Positions 9,034-17,604 are shown, counted from the first letter of the stretch. The stretch: DNA of 64,000 nt from Arthrobacter_E sp041360795 (GCF_041360795.1 NZ_JBFUPW010000004.1:124001-188000), one strand, 5' to 3'. The notes: generated by a model from the sequence alone, not told the origin. Translations and numbers: made by a program.

Positions 9034-9110
9034 GGTGTTGTTTTCCTTTCGGAGGTCACCGGCGTCGTTCGCCGGAGATGCGGGGATGAGGTGTCGAAGG
9101 TGGTGGAAGA

Positions 9111-11465
9111 TCATGACTTGGTTGCCCGGCGACGGTGCAGGACGACGGCGGTGACGCCGGCTCCCAGCAGCACGGCGAGCCCGCCGAGGGTGAAGAGGTC
9201 CGATCCGGTGCCGCCCGTGAGCGGCAGCGTCACGGCCGCACGCTGCACGTTCTTGAACGCCGTCGTGAACGCGAAGTCCTTGCGGTCGGACGTCAGCGTG
9301 AAGCGGTGCGGGGTCGTGTCCAGGACGTAGCCGGCCGGTGCGGACTTCTCCACGAGCGTGTAGTCGCCCATGTTGAGTCCGGCCAGGTTGAACGCGCCTG
9401 CGGCCGGGTCCTTGTCGGCCCCGGTGCAGGACGCCGCGGAGGCGGCGACGCAGTCGGTGATCTCCTGGGTGGCGCCGCCCGGACCGGTCAGGGTCCAGAC
9501 GGAACCGGCGAGGGCACGACCGGATTCATCGGCCTTCTTCCAGGTGACGGAACCGGCCTGGTCCTGGTTGGTGATGGTGCAGGTGACGTTCGCGCCGGCC
9601 GCGACGGAGACCGTCTTGCCGTCGGCCGCGAGCGTGCCGCCCTGGCACGTGATGCCGGCCTGCGCGTAGCCCGCCAGGAGGTCCTCGGAGATGACATAGG
9701 AGCCGGTGGCCACATAGCGCTTCTGGCCGGTGTTGTAGCTCAGCACGTTCTGGCCCTGGGTCGCCTTGAGGTGACCGTTCCAGTCGGTGGCGCTGCGAGT
9801 TCCGCCGTGCGTGTTCTGGACGTTCTTGATCACGGTCAGGGTCTGGCAGGTGACGGTGTTGGTCACCTGGTAGACGTTCTCCGTGCCCGGGAGCTTCACG
9901 GTGGTGGGCTGCCCGATGGCCTGGGTGCCGTTGACACCCGGTCCGGAGATGGTGGCGGAGCTGAGGGTGCAGCCGGGGAACGCGTTCGGGTCGATGACCG
10001 TGGACTCGCCGACGCCGACGCTCTGGCCGATCGTGTAGCCGGTGCGGCGCTGGCCCCAGGTCACGGAACCGGTGCCGGTGCCGCCAGGGGTGAGCGACGG
10101 CGTCGCGGAGATCCCGGCGGGCTGCTGGCCGTCGGCGTAGCTCTTGCCGTCCACCACCCAGGTCTTGTTGACCGTCACCGCGGCGGAGCGCGGCGAGTTG
10201 ACGATCCGGCACAGGATCTCCTGTCCGGTGACCGGGATGGTGACGGAGCCGGAGGTTCCGGTGCCGGAGACCGCGGGGGTCATGGGCTGGCCGTCGACGG
10301 TGCACTGGTAGTTGCTGGTGTAGCCGGAGAGGTTCGTGCCGCCGGCTCCGGTCTCTGCGAAGTTCACGGTGGTGCCGCGGACGGCGGGCAGCGGGCCCAC
10401 TCGCTGGGACTGGACACCCGTGGCCGTGCCCGTGGTGGTCGCGGTGCCCAGGGTGGTGGAGCCCTGGGTCAGGCTCAGGGCGAACTGGTCGGTGTCATTC
10501 ACACGGCCCTGCACGTCCTTCTCCAGCGTGATGGTCGCCGGGGAGGAACAGGACGCGAGGTCGGTGCCGGAGTAGCCGGAGGTCGAGGATGCCACGACCG
10601 TGGCGTTGGTCCAGTTCGGCATGTCGTAGGAGGTCACCGTGTTGCCGGTGCCGAGGTAGGCCTTGCCCGACGCGTCGAAGGCCACGCCGTTGACGTTCGC
10701 GTTCGTGGTGAAGGAGTTCGACGTCGACGACGGGATGGTGCCACCCGTGCCGGCCGCAAGGTTGGCCGCGGTCACGGAGAACACCGTGGTGGTGCTGCCG
10801 ACGCCGCGCACCACGAAAAGGTTGCCGGCGGCGTCGAACGCCATGTCACCGTTGGAAGCGGAGGCCGCGTTGGTCGACGTGTCCAGCGTGCCCATGAAGG
10901 TGAAGCGAGGCGAAGTGCCCGGGTTGTACCGCCACAGGTAGTACTGGGCGCCATTGCTGGAGAAGCCGCCGAAGTAGTAAGAGCCCGTCTTGAGGTCCAC
11001 GGCGCCGGCCACGAGCTGGCCGTTGTAGCCGTCGTTCGCGGTGTTGTAGGCGTCGCCCGTGTTGCTCCAGGCGAGGCTGACCGGGTCGAAGGAGAACATG
11101 GTGGCCGTGCGGCCGCCGTTCGTGCGCTCGTACGCCAGGACGGGGGAACCGCCCGTGCCGATGCCGAGGCCGTTGAAGCTGGAGACGCCGCTGGCGCGGG
11201 AGCCGATCGCGGTCACCGTGCCGGCGGTGACCTGCTGAAGCTGGCCGTTCGCCGAGACGCCGTACACGACCCCGGCGGTGCACTGGATGACGGAAGCGGC
11301 GGGTGCTGCGGGCACGGAACGTGGCGCCGGGGTGGCGAGAGCCTGCGCGGGTGCGGCTCCTCCCATCACGGCGCCGGCGATCAGCGCACACAGCAGTGTG
11401 ACGTGCACGATCAGTGGGCGTCTTCTCCCGGCTGGTGGATTTCCAGGCCGAAACGGCACTAACAT
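9111..11465 (-). CDS. LPXTG-anchored adhesin / tip pilin with CnaB domains
   Basis: A 784-residue protein with a signal peptide (about 15-45). The N-terminal 300 residues are Gly/Ser/Asn-rich, with repeats such as DLKTGSYYFGGFSSNG and DAAGNLFVVRG that look like a beta-propeller. The remainder carries SpaA/CnaB-type domains, including ADESGRALAGSVWTLTGP and YTLVEKSAPAGYVLDTTPHR with an E-box glutamate. It ends LPLTG, hydrophobic helix, RRRATKS. Position first among the structural genes suggests a tip adhesin; the ligand is unknown. The start codon overlaps the stop of the small upstream gene by one base. Confidence 0.85.
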   Translation of the reverse strand: MLVPFRPGNPPAGRRRPLIVHVTLLCALIAGAVMGGAAPAQALATPAPRSVPAAPAASVIQCTAGVVYGVSANGQLQQVTAGTVTAIGSRASGVSSFNGLGIGTGGSPVLAYERTNGGRTATMFSFDPVSLAWSNTGDAYNTANDGYNGQLVAGAVDLKTGSYYFGGFSSNGAQYYLWRYNPGTSPRFTFMGTLDTSTNAASASNGDMAFDAAGNLFVVRGVGSTTTVFSVTAANLAAGTGGTIPSSTSNSFTTNANVNGVAFDASGKAYLGTGNTVTSYDMPNWTNATVVASSTSGYSGTDLASCSSPATITLEKDVQGRVNDTDQFALSLTQGSTTLGTATTTGTATGVQSQRVGPLPAVRGTTVNFAETGAGGTNLSGYTSNYQCTVDGQPMTPAVSGTGTSGSVTIPVTGQEILCRIVNSPRSAAVTVNKTWVVDGKSYADGQQPAGISATPSLTPGGTGTGSVTWGQRRTGYTIGQSVGVGESTVIDPNAFPGCTLSSATISGPGVNGTQAIGQPTTVKLPGTENVYQVTNTVTCQTLTVIKNVQNTHGGTRSATDWNGHLKATQGQNVLSYNTGQKRYVATGSYVISEDLLAGYAQAGITCQGGTLAADGKTVSVAAGANVTCTITNQDQAGSVTWKKADESGRALAGSVWTLTGPGGATQEITDCVAASAASCTGADKDPAAGAFNLAGLNMGDYTLVEKSAPAGYVLDTTPHRFTLTSDRKDFAFTTAFKNVQRAAVTLPLTGGTGSDLFTLGGLAVLLGAGVTAVVLHRRRATKS

Positions 11466-11743
11466 CAGACTCTCCTTAGGGCGGGTACAGCGTCGGGCGA
11501 CGGGGGCATCACGGGTTCCGGCTGGATTTCCGGCGCGGCTTCAGCCGGGAAGATCTCCTCGGTCGGAGGTTCCCTGTGACACGTGCAGCGGCAGACCAGG
11601 CAGGCTTCATGCATTCCGTCCCGGCAGTCGAAGGTCATGTACTTCGGCAGCCCGTCTCCGGCACCCGCTCGATCAGAGCCCGGATGCGGAGCACGGCGTC
11701 CTAGTGAGGGGACGCGGCGCAGTGCACGCAAGATCCAGTTCAC
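11465..11743 (-). CDS. small cysteine-rich protein leading the pilus operon
   Basis: A 92-residue protein starting at GTG 11743 behind a strong GGGAAGGA site. The core DCRDGMHEACLVCRCTCH holds five cysteines plus histidines in 18 residues and looks like a zinc-binding knuckle. The rest is Pro/Glu-rich and probably disordered. There is no signal peptide or membrane helix, so it is presumably cytoplasmic. Its TGA overlaps the adhesin ATG by one base, implying translational coupling and a role in regulating or coupling adhesin synthesis. The family was not recognised. Confidence 0.65.
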   Translation of the reverse strand: MNWILRALRRVPSLGRRAPHPGSDRAGAGDGLPKYMTFDCRDGMHEACLVCRCTCHREPPTEEIFPAEAAPEIQPEPVMPPSPDAVPALRRV

Positions 11744-12113
11744 GTCCGTCCTTCCCTCTGGCTTCAGTGCTCTACCGAGCCGAGGGCGGCCGCCCCTTTC
11801 GCCTGTTCATAGGTCCTAGTGAGGGGTCTTACGGATTCGTGACGGAAAAAATGCGGACTTTCACCACAAATTTTCGTGTCGTGCAAGTCACATAAAAGAA
11901 TGTCGGAAATTTAAGTGATTTCCGCGACACGATTCGCGGGTTCCGCCCACTTAATGCGCTTTCGGCGCGGCGCCGCGGATGTCACGGGAGGCCGTCCCGG
12001 ACGGTCGGTCGCGGAGTCGGTTTCCTCGTCTCACCCGAGAGCCCCCGGACGACCGACGGGACGACGGCGGCGGTCGCAGGGCGCGGCAAAGTGCACACAG
12101 AAGTGGGACGACG

Positions 12114-12356
12114 GTGAGTCTGGCACCGGCGGAGTGCCGCGAGGATCCGGGCCCGCGGAGGAGGAAGTGCGGGTGCCGGCTATGCCGCACAGGCGGCGAT
12201 CTTAGGGAACGCCGGCACCCGCATCCCGGACACCGAGCCGCATCAGCTCAGCGCACGGAAGTCCCGGTCCAGGAGCAGAACGAGACCTGCATCGAGGGCC
12301 ACGACCAGACCGTGACCCCCGACATGTATGAAGAGCACCGCAACGGTGAATCGTGA
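12114..12356 (+). CDS. possible small Cys-containing protein (weak)
   Basis: An 80-codon frame from GTG 12114 has high GC at third positions over its last 40 codons. It encodes a CGCRLC knuckle followed by a hydrophilic tail (QEQNETCIEGHDQT). The ribosome binding site is poor and the middle is low-complexity Arg/Pro, so it may be spurious. It would be convergent with the sigma-factor gene. The family was not recognised. Confidence 0.25.
   Translation: MSLAPAECREDPGPRRRKCGCRLCRTGGDLRERRHPHPGHRAASAQRTEVPVQEQNETCIEGHDQTVTPDMYEEHRNGES
12168..12223. repeat. 13-bp perfect inverted repeat
   Basis: Arms 12168-12180 (TGCGGGTGCCGGC) and 12211-12223 are exact reverse complements around a 30-base loop. 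The element lies 3' of the sigma-factor gene and inside the weak ORF. Confidence 0.45.
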
Positions 12357-12470
12357 CGCGACTGCCGTCATCGGACGAAACATCGTGGTCGCCGGGGTGG
12401 ATCCGGCGGGCTCAGACGGCCCGACAGGGCACCGCGGGGCGGAGGAACGAGGCCCGGAACGCGGAACGGC

Positions 12471-14105
12471 TCAGAAGGTGCCGATGACCGAGCAGAGCCA
12501 GGGGAACACCAGGCACGGGTCGATCGTCGGGTCCGGGGAAGGGAGGGACGACGTCGAACTCGAAGGCTCCGGCGACACCGGGTCCGTCGAGGAGGTCGAT
12601 GTCGATGGATCTGGCGACGCAGTTTCAGTCGACGACGTTGATGTCGATGGATGCGGCGACGCAGTCTCGGTCGAGGACGTTGAACTGGTCGGACCCGGGG
12701 TTGTCGGGCTGCCCGTCCCTGTAGGCGTCGGGGTGCCCGTGCGCGTCGGAGCCGGCGTGGCGGAGCTGCTCGGCGCTGCGCTCTTGCTCGGCGCCGCCGA
12801 CGTGCTGCCCGTCGTGGACGGCGCCGGGGTGGGCGTGAGCGCGGGAGGAGCCGGAAGCAGCGGCGTGACCAGCTGTGGCAGGTCCGACGGGCCGGGTGCG
12901 GGATTCTGAGCCGGGACGTCGGGCTGCGCTTCTGCGGTCTGTGCCGCGGTCGGCTTCTTGGCCACGGGCGGCTTCACCGGAGTCTGCGACGACGGCGCCT
13001 GCGCCGCATTCGGCGCGGCAGCCTGACTGTGCGGCGCGGACTGCTGCGTCGCCGGGGACTGCCAGGCGGCCAGGACCGACGGCGCCATCACGAGGCCGAC
13101 GGCGACGACCGCGATGCCCGCGACCGCCGCGCCGATGCCGAGCGCTCCTGCGCCGGCCAGCGCACCGCCGGCGGCTCCACCGGCAGCACCGCCGCCGGCC
13201 GCTCCGCCGCTCGCGCCTGCCCCGCCTCCGGCGGCTCCCCCGCCGGCGCCCGCTGCCGCGGCGCCACCGAGCACGCCGGCGCCCAGGCCGGTGGTGCCGG
13301 CGAGCGACCCCAGGACCGCGGTCTGACCCGCGGAGGTGAGCCACCAGGCGGCGGGTCCGACACCGATGATCAGCGGCAGGAGCACGGCCTTGATGGTGGC
13401 GCGCACGTCACCGAGCTCCACCATGATGGCGGTGCACTTCGCACACGTTTCCAGGTGGTCCCGCACCTTGCGTTCAGCGCCGCGGGGCAGGCTGCCCCGG
13501 ACGTAGCCGCCCAGCTTGTCGCGGTACGGCTTGCACTCCTCCGGAACGTCACCCGTCACGTGGGCCTGAAGGTATTCACGGCGCAGCGCGTCCCGGGCGC
13601 GAACGCCCAGGGCGGACACGGCATTGGGGGCCAGGCCCATGATCGGCGCGACCGCGGCGGGCTTCTGACCCTCGACGTCGAGGTACCAGATGACCTCCTG
13701 CCAGCGCTCGGGGAGCGCCCGGAACGCGGTGGCCGCCGCCTGGCTCTCGAACTCCATCAGCGTGGGGTCGTCGGGGGTCTCCAGGCGGTCCAGCTGCTGC
13801 TCATCCGCCGTGGGGATGGCCCGTCCTGCGCTGCGGTTGCGGGCATAGGCTGTCCGGCGCACCACCTGAAGAAGGTAGGCTCGGAAGAAGGTGTCCGGTC
13901 CGTCGCCCGACCGCAGCTTGTCCAGCACGGCATGGAAGGAATCGGCGACGACGTCTTCCGCGTCGGCGTAGTTGTCGACGGACTGGCGGGCGATGGAGAG
14001 CGCCAGGGGGGCGTGACGCTCATAGAGCACGCCGAAAGCTTCTTGGTCCCCTTCGCGGACCCGGAGACACAGATCCCCGTCACTCATCTGGGTGTCGTCT
14101 GACAC
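12471..14105 (-). CDS. ECF sigma factor fused to anti-sigma zinc finger and extracytoplasmic tail
   Basis: A 544-residue protein. GTG 14105 was chosen because AACGGAGGGGG lies six bases upstream; longer frames lack a site. Residues about 10-90 are sigma region 2 (DAEDVVADSFHAVLDKL) and about 120-180 region 4 (LPERWQEVIWYLDVEG, then the HTH). Residues 217-224 form a zf-HC2 site (HLETCAKC) with an upstream C191, as in anti-sigma factors. Then come one or two membrane segments within a Gly/Ala-rich stretch, and about 200 Pro/Ser/Thr-rich residues ending in a short hydrophobic tip. The fused arrangement suggests a membrane-tethered sigma factor released on an envelope signal. Confidence 0.85.
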   Translation of the reverse strand: MSDDTQMSDGDLCLRVREGDQEAFGVLYERHAPLALSIARQSVDNYADAEDVVADSFHAVLDKLRSGDGPDTFFRAYLLQVVRRTAYARNRSAGRAIPTADEQQLDRLETPDDPTLMEFESQAAATAFRALPERWQEVIWYLDVEGQKPAAVAPIMGLAPNAVSALGVRARDALRREYLQAHVTGDVPEECKPYRDKLGGYVRGSLPRGAERKVRDHLETCAKCTAIMVELGDVRATIKAVLLPLIIGVGPAAWWLTSAGQTAVLGSLAGTTGLGAGVLGGAAAAGAGGGAAGGGAGASGGAAGGGAAGGAAGGALAGAGALGIGAAVAGIAVVAVGLVMAPSVLAAWQSPATQQSAPHSQAAAPNAAQAPSSQTPVKPPVAKKPTAAQTAEAQPDVPAQNPAPGPSDLPQLVTPLLPAPPALTPTPAPSTTGSTSAAPSKSAAPSSSATPAPTRTGTPTPTGTGSPTTPGPTSSTSSTETASPHPSTSTSSTETASPDPSTSTSSTDPVSPEPSSSTSSLPSPDPTIDPCLVFPWLCSVIGTF

Positions 14106-14180
14106 GCCATACCCCCTCCGTTGCACCGCGTTCCCCTCCGAAACGCTCCCCATAGAAGAGAAGTAGTGTTGGAGTGCAGA

Positions 14181-14250
14181 TCGTGACGCCGGATTCTCCG
14201 ACTTTTTTAAATTGTGACACGTCACACGAATGAGGGAAGTCGCGTCACGA
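14181..14250. promoter_or_regulatory. cluster of GTGAC/GTCAC sites in a divergent promoter
   Basis: TGTGACACGTCACA at 14213-14226 is a palindrome with 6-base arms. It is flanked by TCGTGACGC (14181-14189) and its exact reverse complement GCGTCACGA (14242-14250). The sites sit between the sigma gene and the GGDEF-like gene and next to an AT-rich TTTTTTAAATT tract. The layout suggests a multi-site operator. The spacer is four bases, so it does not match the six-base spacer of CRP/GlxR sites. Confidence 0.45.
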
Positions 14251-14324
14251 TGTGTCAGCTGTGCACACTCAATTTTACGTTAGACATGCACGAATCAGCA
14301 CTGGACGGGAAGGGGGGCGCCATC

Positions 14325-15086
14325 ATGCACCCGACGCCGGGTATGGAGAACCAGGACCACCTGTCCTGGCGCGAGTTGGTGGAGACCTGGCGCGCTGCCA
14401 GCCTCGGCGCCGGCTGGCGACATACCGGGGACTGGGACTTGGCTCCGGTGGAGTCGATCGCCCAGCAGCTGCTGTCGGATGCACGGCTGTCCTCCGAATC
14501 CAGCGCCAGCCTGGGTGTCGCCCGGGCCTGGGCCGGCGTCGGCGCACGCGAAGTACTCCTGGATCTGAAGGCGCTGTACACGTCCATGGGCCAGGAGCTC
14601 GATCTGGACGCCACGGCCTGCGCCATCGACGCCTGGGCTGAGACCAGTCACGACACCGCGGAGCTCGGCTGCCTCGACGTCGCCACCGGCCTCTACACCC
14701 CGTCCCACTTCCGGCACACCGTCGGCGAAATGCTGGCCGCGGATTCCGGACCGGTGCTGGTGACCTCGTTCGCCCTGCGCTACAACTGCGCGGCCGCTCC
14801 ACTGAGCTGGACCGTGCTCGCCGAACTCGGGGACGCGGTGAGCCAGGCACTCGGCCCGGGATTCTGCGCAGCCCACATCTCCGGCACCGTGGCCGTCGCC
14901 GGTCGCGACGACGAGGACTCGCTCCGCCGCCTCCAGGAGTGCCGCACGGCCTTGGAAACCCTGCGGGATGGCGCCCTGATGCCGGTCGCCGTGACCGAGG
15001 AGGAGGCCTCCCGGAGCGGCTTCGCCGGAGCTCCCGGAATCTCTTTGAAAAAGATCTCCGGCATCGCGTCACGATTCGAGGGCTGA
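14325..15086 (+). CDS. degenerate GGDEF-like domain protein
   Basis: A 253-residue protein from ATG 14325, behind a GGAAGGGGGG site. The frame is open further upstream without a better start. Residues 118-129 (DVATGLYTPSHF) match the conserved opening of GGDEF domains (D-x-x-TGL-x-x-x-x-x-F). The following strand/helix pattern also fits. However, the place where GG(D/E)EF should stand reads SGTVAVA, so diguanylate cyclase activity is not expected. The N-terminal 110 residues are helical and unrecognised. It is divergent from the sigma/anti-sigma gene, suggesting a shared regulatory role. Confidence 0.5.
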   Translation: MHPTPGMENQDHLSWRELVETWRAASLGAGWRHTGDWDLAPVESIAQQLLSDARLSSESSASLGVARAWAGVGAREVLLDLKALYTSMGQELDLDATACAIDAWAETSHDTAELGCLDVATGLYTPSHFRHTVGEMLAADSGPVLVTSFALRYNCAAAPLSWTVLAELGDAVSQALGPGFCAAHISGTVAVAGRDDEDSLRRLQECRTALETLRDGALMPVAVTEEEASRSGFAGAPGISLKKISGIASRFEG

Positions 15087-15139
15087 CCCCACTCACTAGT
15101 CGGGAGGTCCCGAGGCACGCCCCCCATCGTCTCGGGGCC

Positions 15140-15167
15140 GGGCGCCGTGGTTCACGCCACGGCGCCC
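15140..15167 (+). terminator. intrinsic terminator after the GGDEF-like gene
   Basis: Arms 15140-15150 and 15157-15167 form a perfect 11-bp GC-rich stem with a 6-base loop, followed by TCCTCTTTT. It lies about 50 bases after the stop at 15086. Confidence 0.85.
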
Positions 15168-15281
15168 TCCTCTTTTAATCGGTTGTTGATCGGTTTGAGC
15201 CGCGCGGAGCGTCGGCGGCACCCGGGAATGAGCCGCAGCGCGGCATGGTTAGGTGGAGTGAGTTCTCGACCAGGAGGAACC

Positions 15282-16184
15282 ATGAACCCCTCAGCGACGC
15301 CGTCATCCACCGGCGCCATCACGCGTCAGTCAGCCGGTGACCCCCAGGAAGCCCGCTGGCTCCGCTTCCGGGACAATCGCAACACCGCGCTGGCCACCTC
15401 TCACGGCTGGCTCACCCTCACCTCACTGCAATGGCTTCCCGACGCCCCCTCCGCACTCGACGGCGTCCCCGGGCTCTGGTGGACGGACGGGACCACCGCG
15501 TGGCTGCGTGCCACGGAGGAGGACGGCCTGCGCGCCGTGATGTCCGACGACGCCGGCGCCGGCGCCGCGGAGACGGACGGCGGGCGGCGGGGCGGCGTCG
15601 TCGTCGGCACCGTGAGCGCGCAGTTGAACGATGAGGAATCGCTCGACTGGGTGACCTTCGGCGGGCCCGACGGCACCCAGGTGCTCGTGGAACTGGCCGT
15701 CCGGGGCGGCCGTTATGCGGTCCGCACCCGGGACGACGCCTCCCCCGTCTTCACCGGATTCCAGGGCGTCCCGGTGTTCGGCTACCGGCCGGAGCTCGTG
15801 GTGACCGCGCGGTTCGAACCGTTCCCGGAGTCGCGCGCCGTGCCGATCGCCACCGCGAATCCACACGTGACGAGCGTGCACCACTCGGTGGGCGAGGTCG
15901 TCTTCACGCTGCCCGGCTCGGACACGGAGCACCGACTTCAGGCCGAGGAGGAGAAGCTCGGCGCCCTCACCATCACCTTCCACGACGCGAGCAACGGCGA
16001 CTCCACGGACGAGTGGCGCAAGGTCTCCACGGCCCGGCCGCGGCCGGACGGCACCGTCGTGATCGACTTCAACCGCGCCATCAATTACCCGAGTGCGTTC
16101 ACCGACTTCGGCACCTGCCCGGCCCCGGTGCCCGGCAATGCGATCCCCTCGGCCGTGGAGGCCGGGGAGCGGAAGGCGCGCTGA
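15282..16184 (+). CDS. DUF1684 domain-containing protein
   Basis: A 300-residue protein from ATG 15282, with AGGAGGAACC directly before it. The family signature is at the C-terminus: VVIDFNRAINYPSAFTDFGT, then CPAPVPGN and an AVEAGE block. The central YRPELVVTARFEPFPESRAV is also typical. The biochemical function of DUF1684 is unknown; no signal peptide or metal motif is visible. It is monocistronic and convergent with the acyl-CoA dehydrogenase. Confidence 0.85.
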   Translation: MNPSATPSSTGAITRQSAGDPQEARWLRFRDNRNTALATSHGWLTLTSLQWLPDAPSALDGVPGLWWTDGTTAWLRATEEDGLRAVMSDDAGAGAAETDGGRRGGVVVGTVSAQLNDEESLDWVTFGGPDGTQVLVELAVRGGRYAVRTRDDASPVFTGFQGVPVFGYRPELVVTARFEPFPESRAVPIATANPHVTSVHHSVGEVVFTLPGSDTEHRLQAEEEKLGALTITFHDASNGDSTDEWRKVSTARPRPDGTVVIDFNRAINYPSAFTDFGTCPAPVPGNAIPSAVEAGERKAR

Positions 16185-16223
16185 CTGACCGGTCCCTGGG
16201 GTCCGACGCGCTGAGCGCCGCCC

Positions 16224-17396
16224 TCAGTGGATGGCCGAGACCCCGGTGATCTCGCGCCCCACGATCAGGGTGTTGACCTCGTAGCTGCCCTCATAGGTGT
16301 AGATGGCCTCCGCGTCGGCGAAGACCTTGGCGGCGCCGTAGCCGGTGACGATCCCGTTGCCGCCCAGCACGGCCCGGGCGTGGGCGACGGATTCCCGCAT
16401 GGCCGTGGTGACATGGGCCTTCGCGAGCGCCACCTGGGGCATGCCCGCGAGGCCCTGCTCGTCGAGCTGGGCGATCCGGGTCATCATGGTGGCGCCGGAG
16501 ACGGCGTTGCCGAGGATCTTCACCAGACGGTCCTGCACCATCTGGAACGAGGCGATCGGCTTGCCGAACTGTTCGCGGCGGACCGCGTAGGAACGGGCGA
16601 CGTCGAAGGCGGCGAGCTGCTGCCCCACAGCCTGCCACGCGACCAGCACGCGGGAGCCTCGGAGGAGTTCGTTGGTGTCCGCGAAGCTGGAGATCCCGGC
16701 GAAACGGTCCGCTTCACTCACCCGGACGTCCCGCAGCTCGATGTCGGCGTTCTGCACCGTCCGGAGGGCCGTCTTGCCCTCGATCCGGGTGCGGGTCAGG
16801 CCCGGGAGGTCCCCGGCCACGATGAATCCCCGGACCGCCCCCTCCGCGCCGGGCGTCCGGTCCCGCGCCCAGAGCAGCATGTGGTCGCAGAACGTGCCGT
16901 TGCCGATCCAGCGCTTCGAGCCGTTCAGCACCCATTCGTCACCGTGCCGGACCGCCGTCGTGGACAGGCCGCGGGCGATGTCCGAGCCATGCTCCGGTTC
17001 CGTGAGCGCGAAGGCGCCGGTGGTGCGGAGGGAGGCGGCGTCGTCGAGCAGCCGGTCCTTCTGTTCCCGCGAGCCGAAGCGGTGCAGGGACTCGACGAAA
17101 AGGTCGTGGTGGACCATGAAGAACGTGCCGAGGGAGACGTCCGCCCGGCTCAGCTCCGCGATGAGCAGTCCCATGAAGAGGTGGCTGTACCCGCGGCGCG
17201 TCGGGGTGTTGATCTCCAGGGAGGCGAGTTTGGGCAGGAGCTCGAAGGGGAACTCGGCGGCATCCCACCAGGCGGCCGCATGGGGCTTCACCTCGGCGTC
17301 CAGGAAATCGCGCACTTCCGCGAGCTTGGCCCGCTCCTTGCCGCTCAGAAGGTCTTCGACGCCGTAGAAATCGGCGGTGGGCAGTTCCGGGGTCAT
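16224..17396 (-). CDS. acyl-CoA dehydrogenase (glutaryl-CoA dehydrogenase-like)
   Basis: A 390-residue FAD enzyme. ATG 17396 follows a GGGAAGG site. Domain order is normal: N-terminal helical domain to about 125, a middle beta domain with GAFALTEPEHGSDIARGL and WVLNGSKRWIGNGTF, and a C-terminal helical domain with RREQFGKPIASFQMVQDRL and VLGGNGIVTGYG. The catalytic glutamate is in YTYEGSYEVN near residue 375. The ARTVQNADIELRDV-type and TYEGSY sequences resemble the glutaryl-CoA dehydrogenase branch; the substrate is not certain. A palindrome upstream (17517-17532) may be its operator. Confidence 0.88.
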   Translation of the reverse strand: MTPELPTADFYGVEDLLSGKERAKLAEVRDFLDAEVKPHAAAWWDAAEFPFELLPKLASLEINTPTRRGYSHLFMGLLIAELSRADVSLGTFFMVHHDLFVESLHRFGSREQKDRLLDDAASLRTTGAFALTEPEHGSDIARGLSTTAVRHGDEWVLNGSKRWIGNGTFCDHMLLWARDRTPGAEGAVRGFIVAGDLPGLTRTRIEGKTALRTVQNADIELRDVRVSEADRFAGISSFADTNELLRGSRVLVAWQAVGQQLAAFDVARSYAVRREQFGKPIASFQMVQDRLVKILGNAVSGATMMTRIAQLDEQGLAGMPQVALAKAHVTTAMRESVAHARAVLGGNGIVTGYGAAKVFADAEAIYTYEGSYEVNTLIVGREITGVSAIH

Positions 17397-17516
17397 GGGA
17401 CAGCCTTCCCGACGCCCTGTGGTCGACAGGGCGCCTGTGCCGGTGCCGGGGCCCCGATGCGGGCCCGGCACGCTGGTGATCAACCGCATCGACGTCCGGC
17501 CGGATGAGGCCATTGC

Positions 17517-17532
17517 GTTAATGCATGTTAAC
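17517..17532. promoter_or_regulatory. palindromic operator candidate upstream of acyl-CoA dehydrogenase
   Basis: GTTAATGCATGTTAAC has GTTAA/TTAAC arms around a 6-base centre. It lies in the AT-rich gap between the divergent acyl-CoA dehydrogenase and GH76 genes. The form suits a TetR- or GntR-type fatty-acid regulator; no such gene is adjacent. Confidence 0.4.
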
Positions 17533-17592
17533 TACATCACATTCCGGGCCGGGCATGGAACGGCCTGGACGGACCGATGACGACGCAGCCGC

Positions 17593-17598
17593 TAGGCT
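17593..17598 (+). promoter_or_regulatory. -10 hexamer TAGGCT, leaderless start
   Basis: TAGGCT is six bases before the ATG at 17605, with no Shine-Dalgarno sequence. Confidence 0.45.
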
Positions 17599-17604
17599 CG
17601 GCTC

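Larger units (their letters stand above)
11744..12470. other. long mostly non-coding region upstream of the pilus operon
   Basis: This 727-base stretch holds an AT-rich part (about 11840-11930) likely to contain the pilus promoter on the minus strand. It also has a small inverted repeat CGGAAAT/ATTTCCG (11904-11910, 11918-11924) and a second copy of a 14-base sequence GTCCTAGTGAGGGG (11813-11826; first copy 11698-11711). A 13-base inverted repeat lies at 12168-12180/12211-12223. Only a weakly supported small ORF (12114-12356) is visible. Confidence 0.5.

Noticed and set aside
7066..9330. A 754-codon plus-strand frame across the pilin genes
   Set aside because: Gly/Val/Arg-rich antisense shadow; the minus-strand genes have signal peptides and LPXTG sorting signals.
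14213..14226. CRP/GlxR binding site
   Set aside because: The spacer between TGTGA and TCACA is four bases rather than the six of that family.
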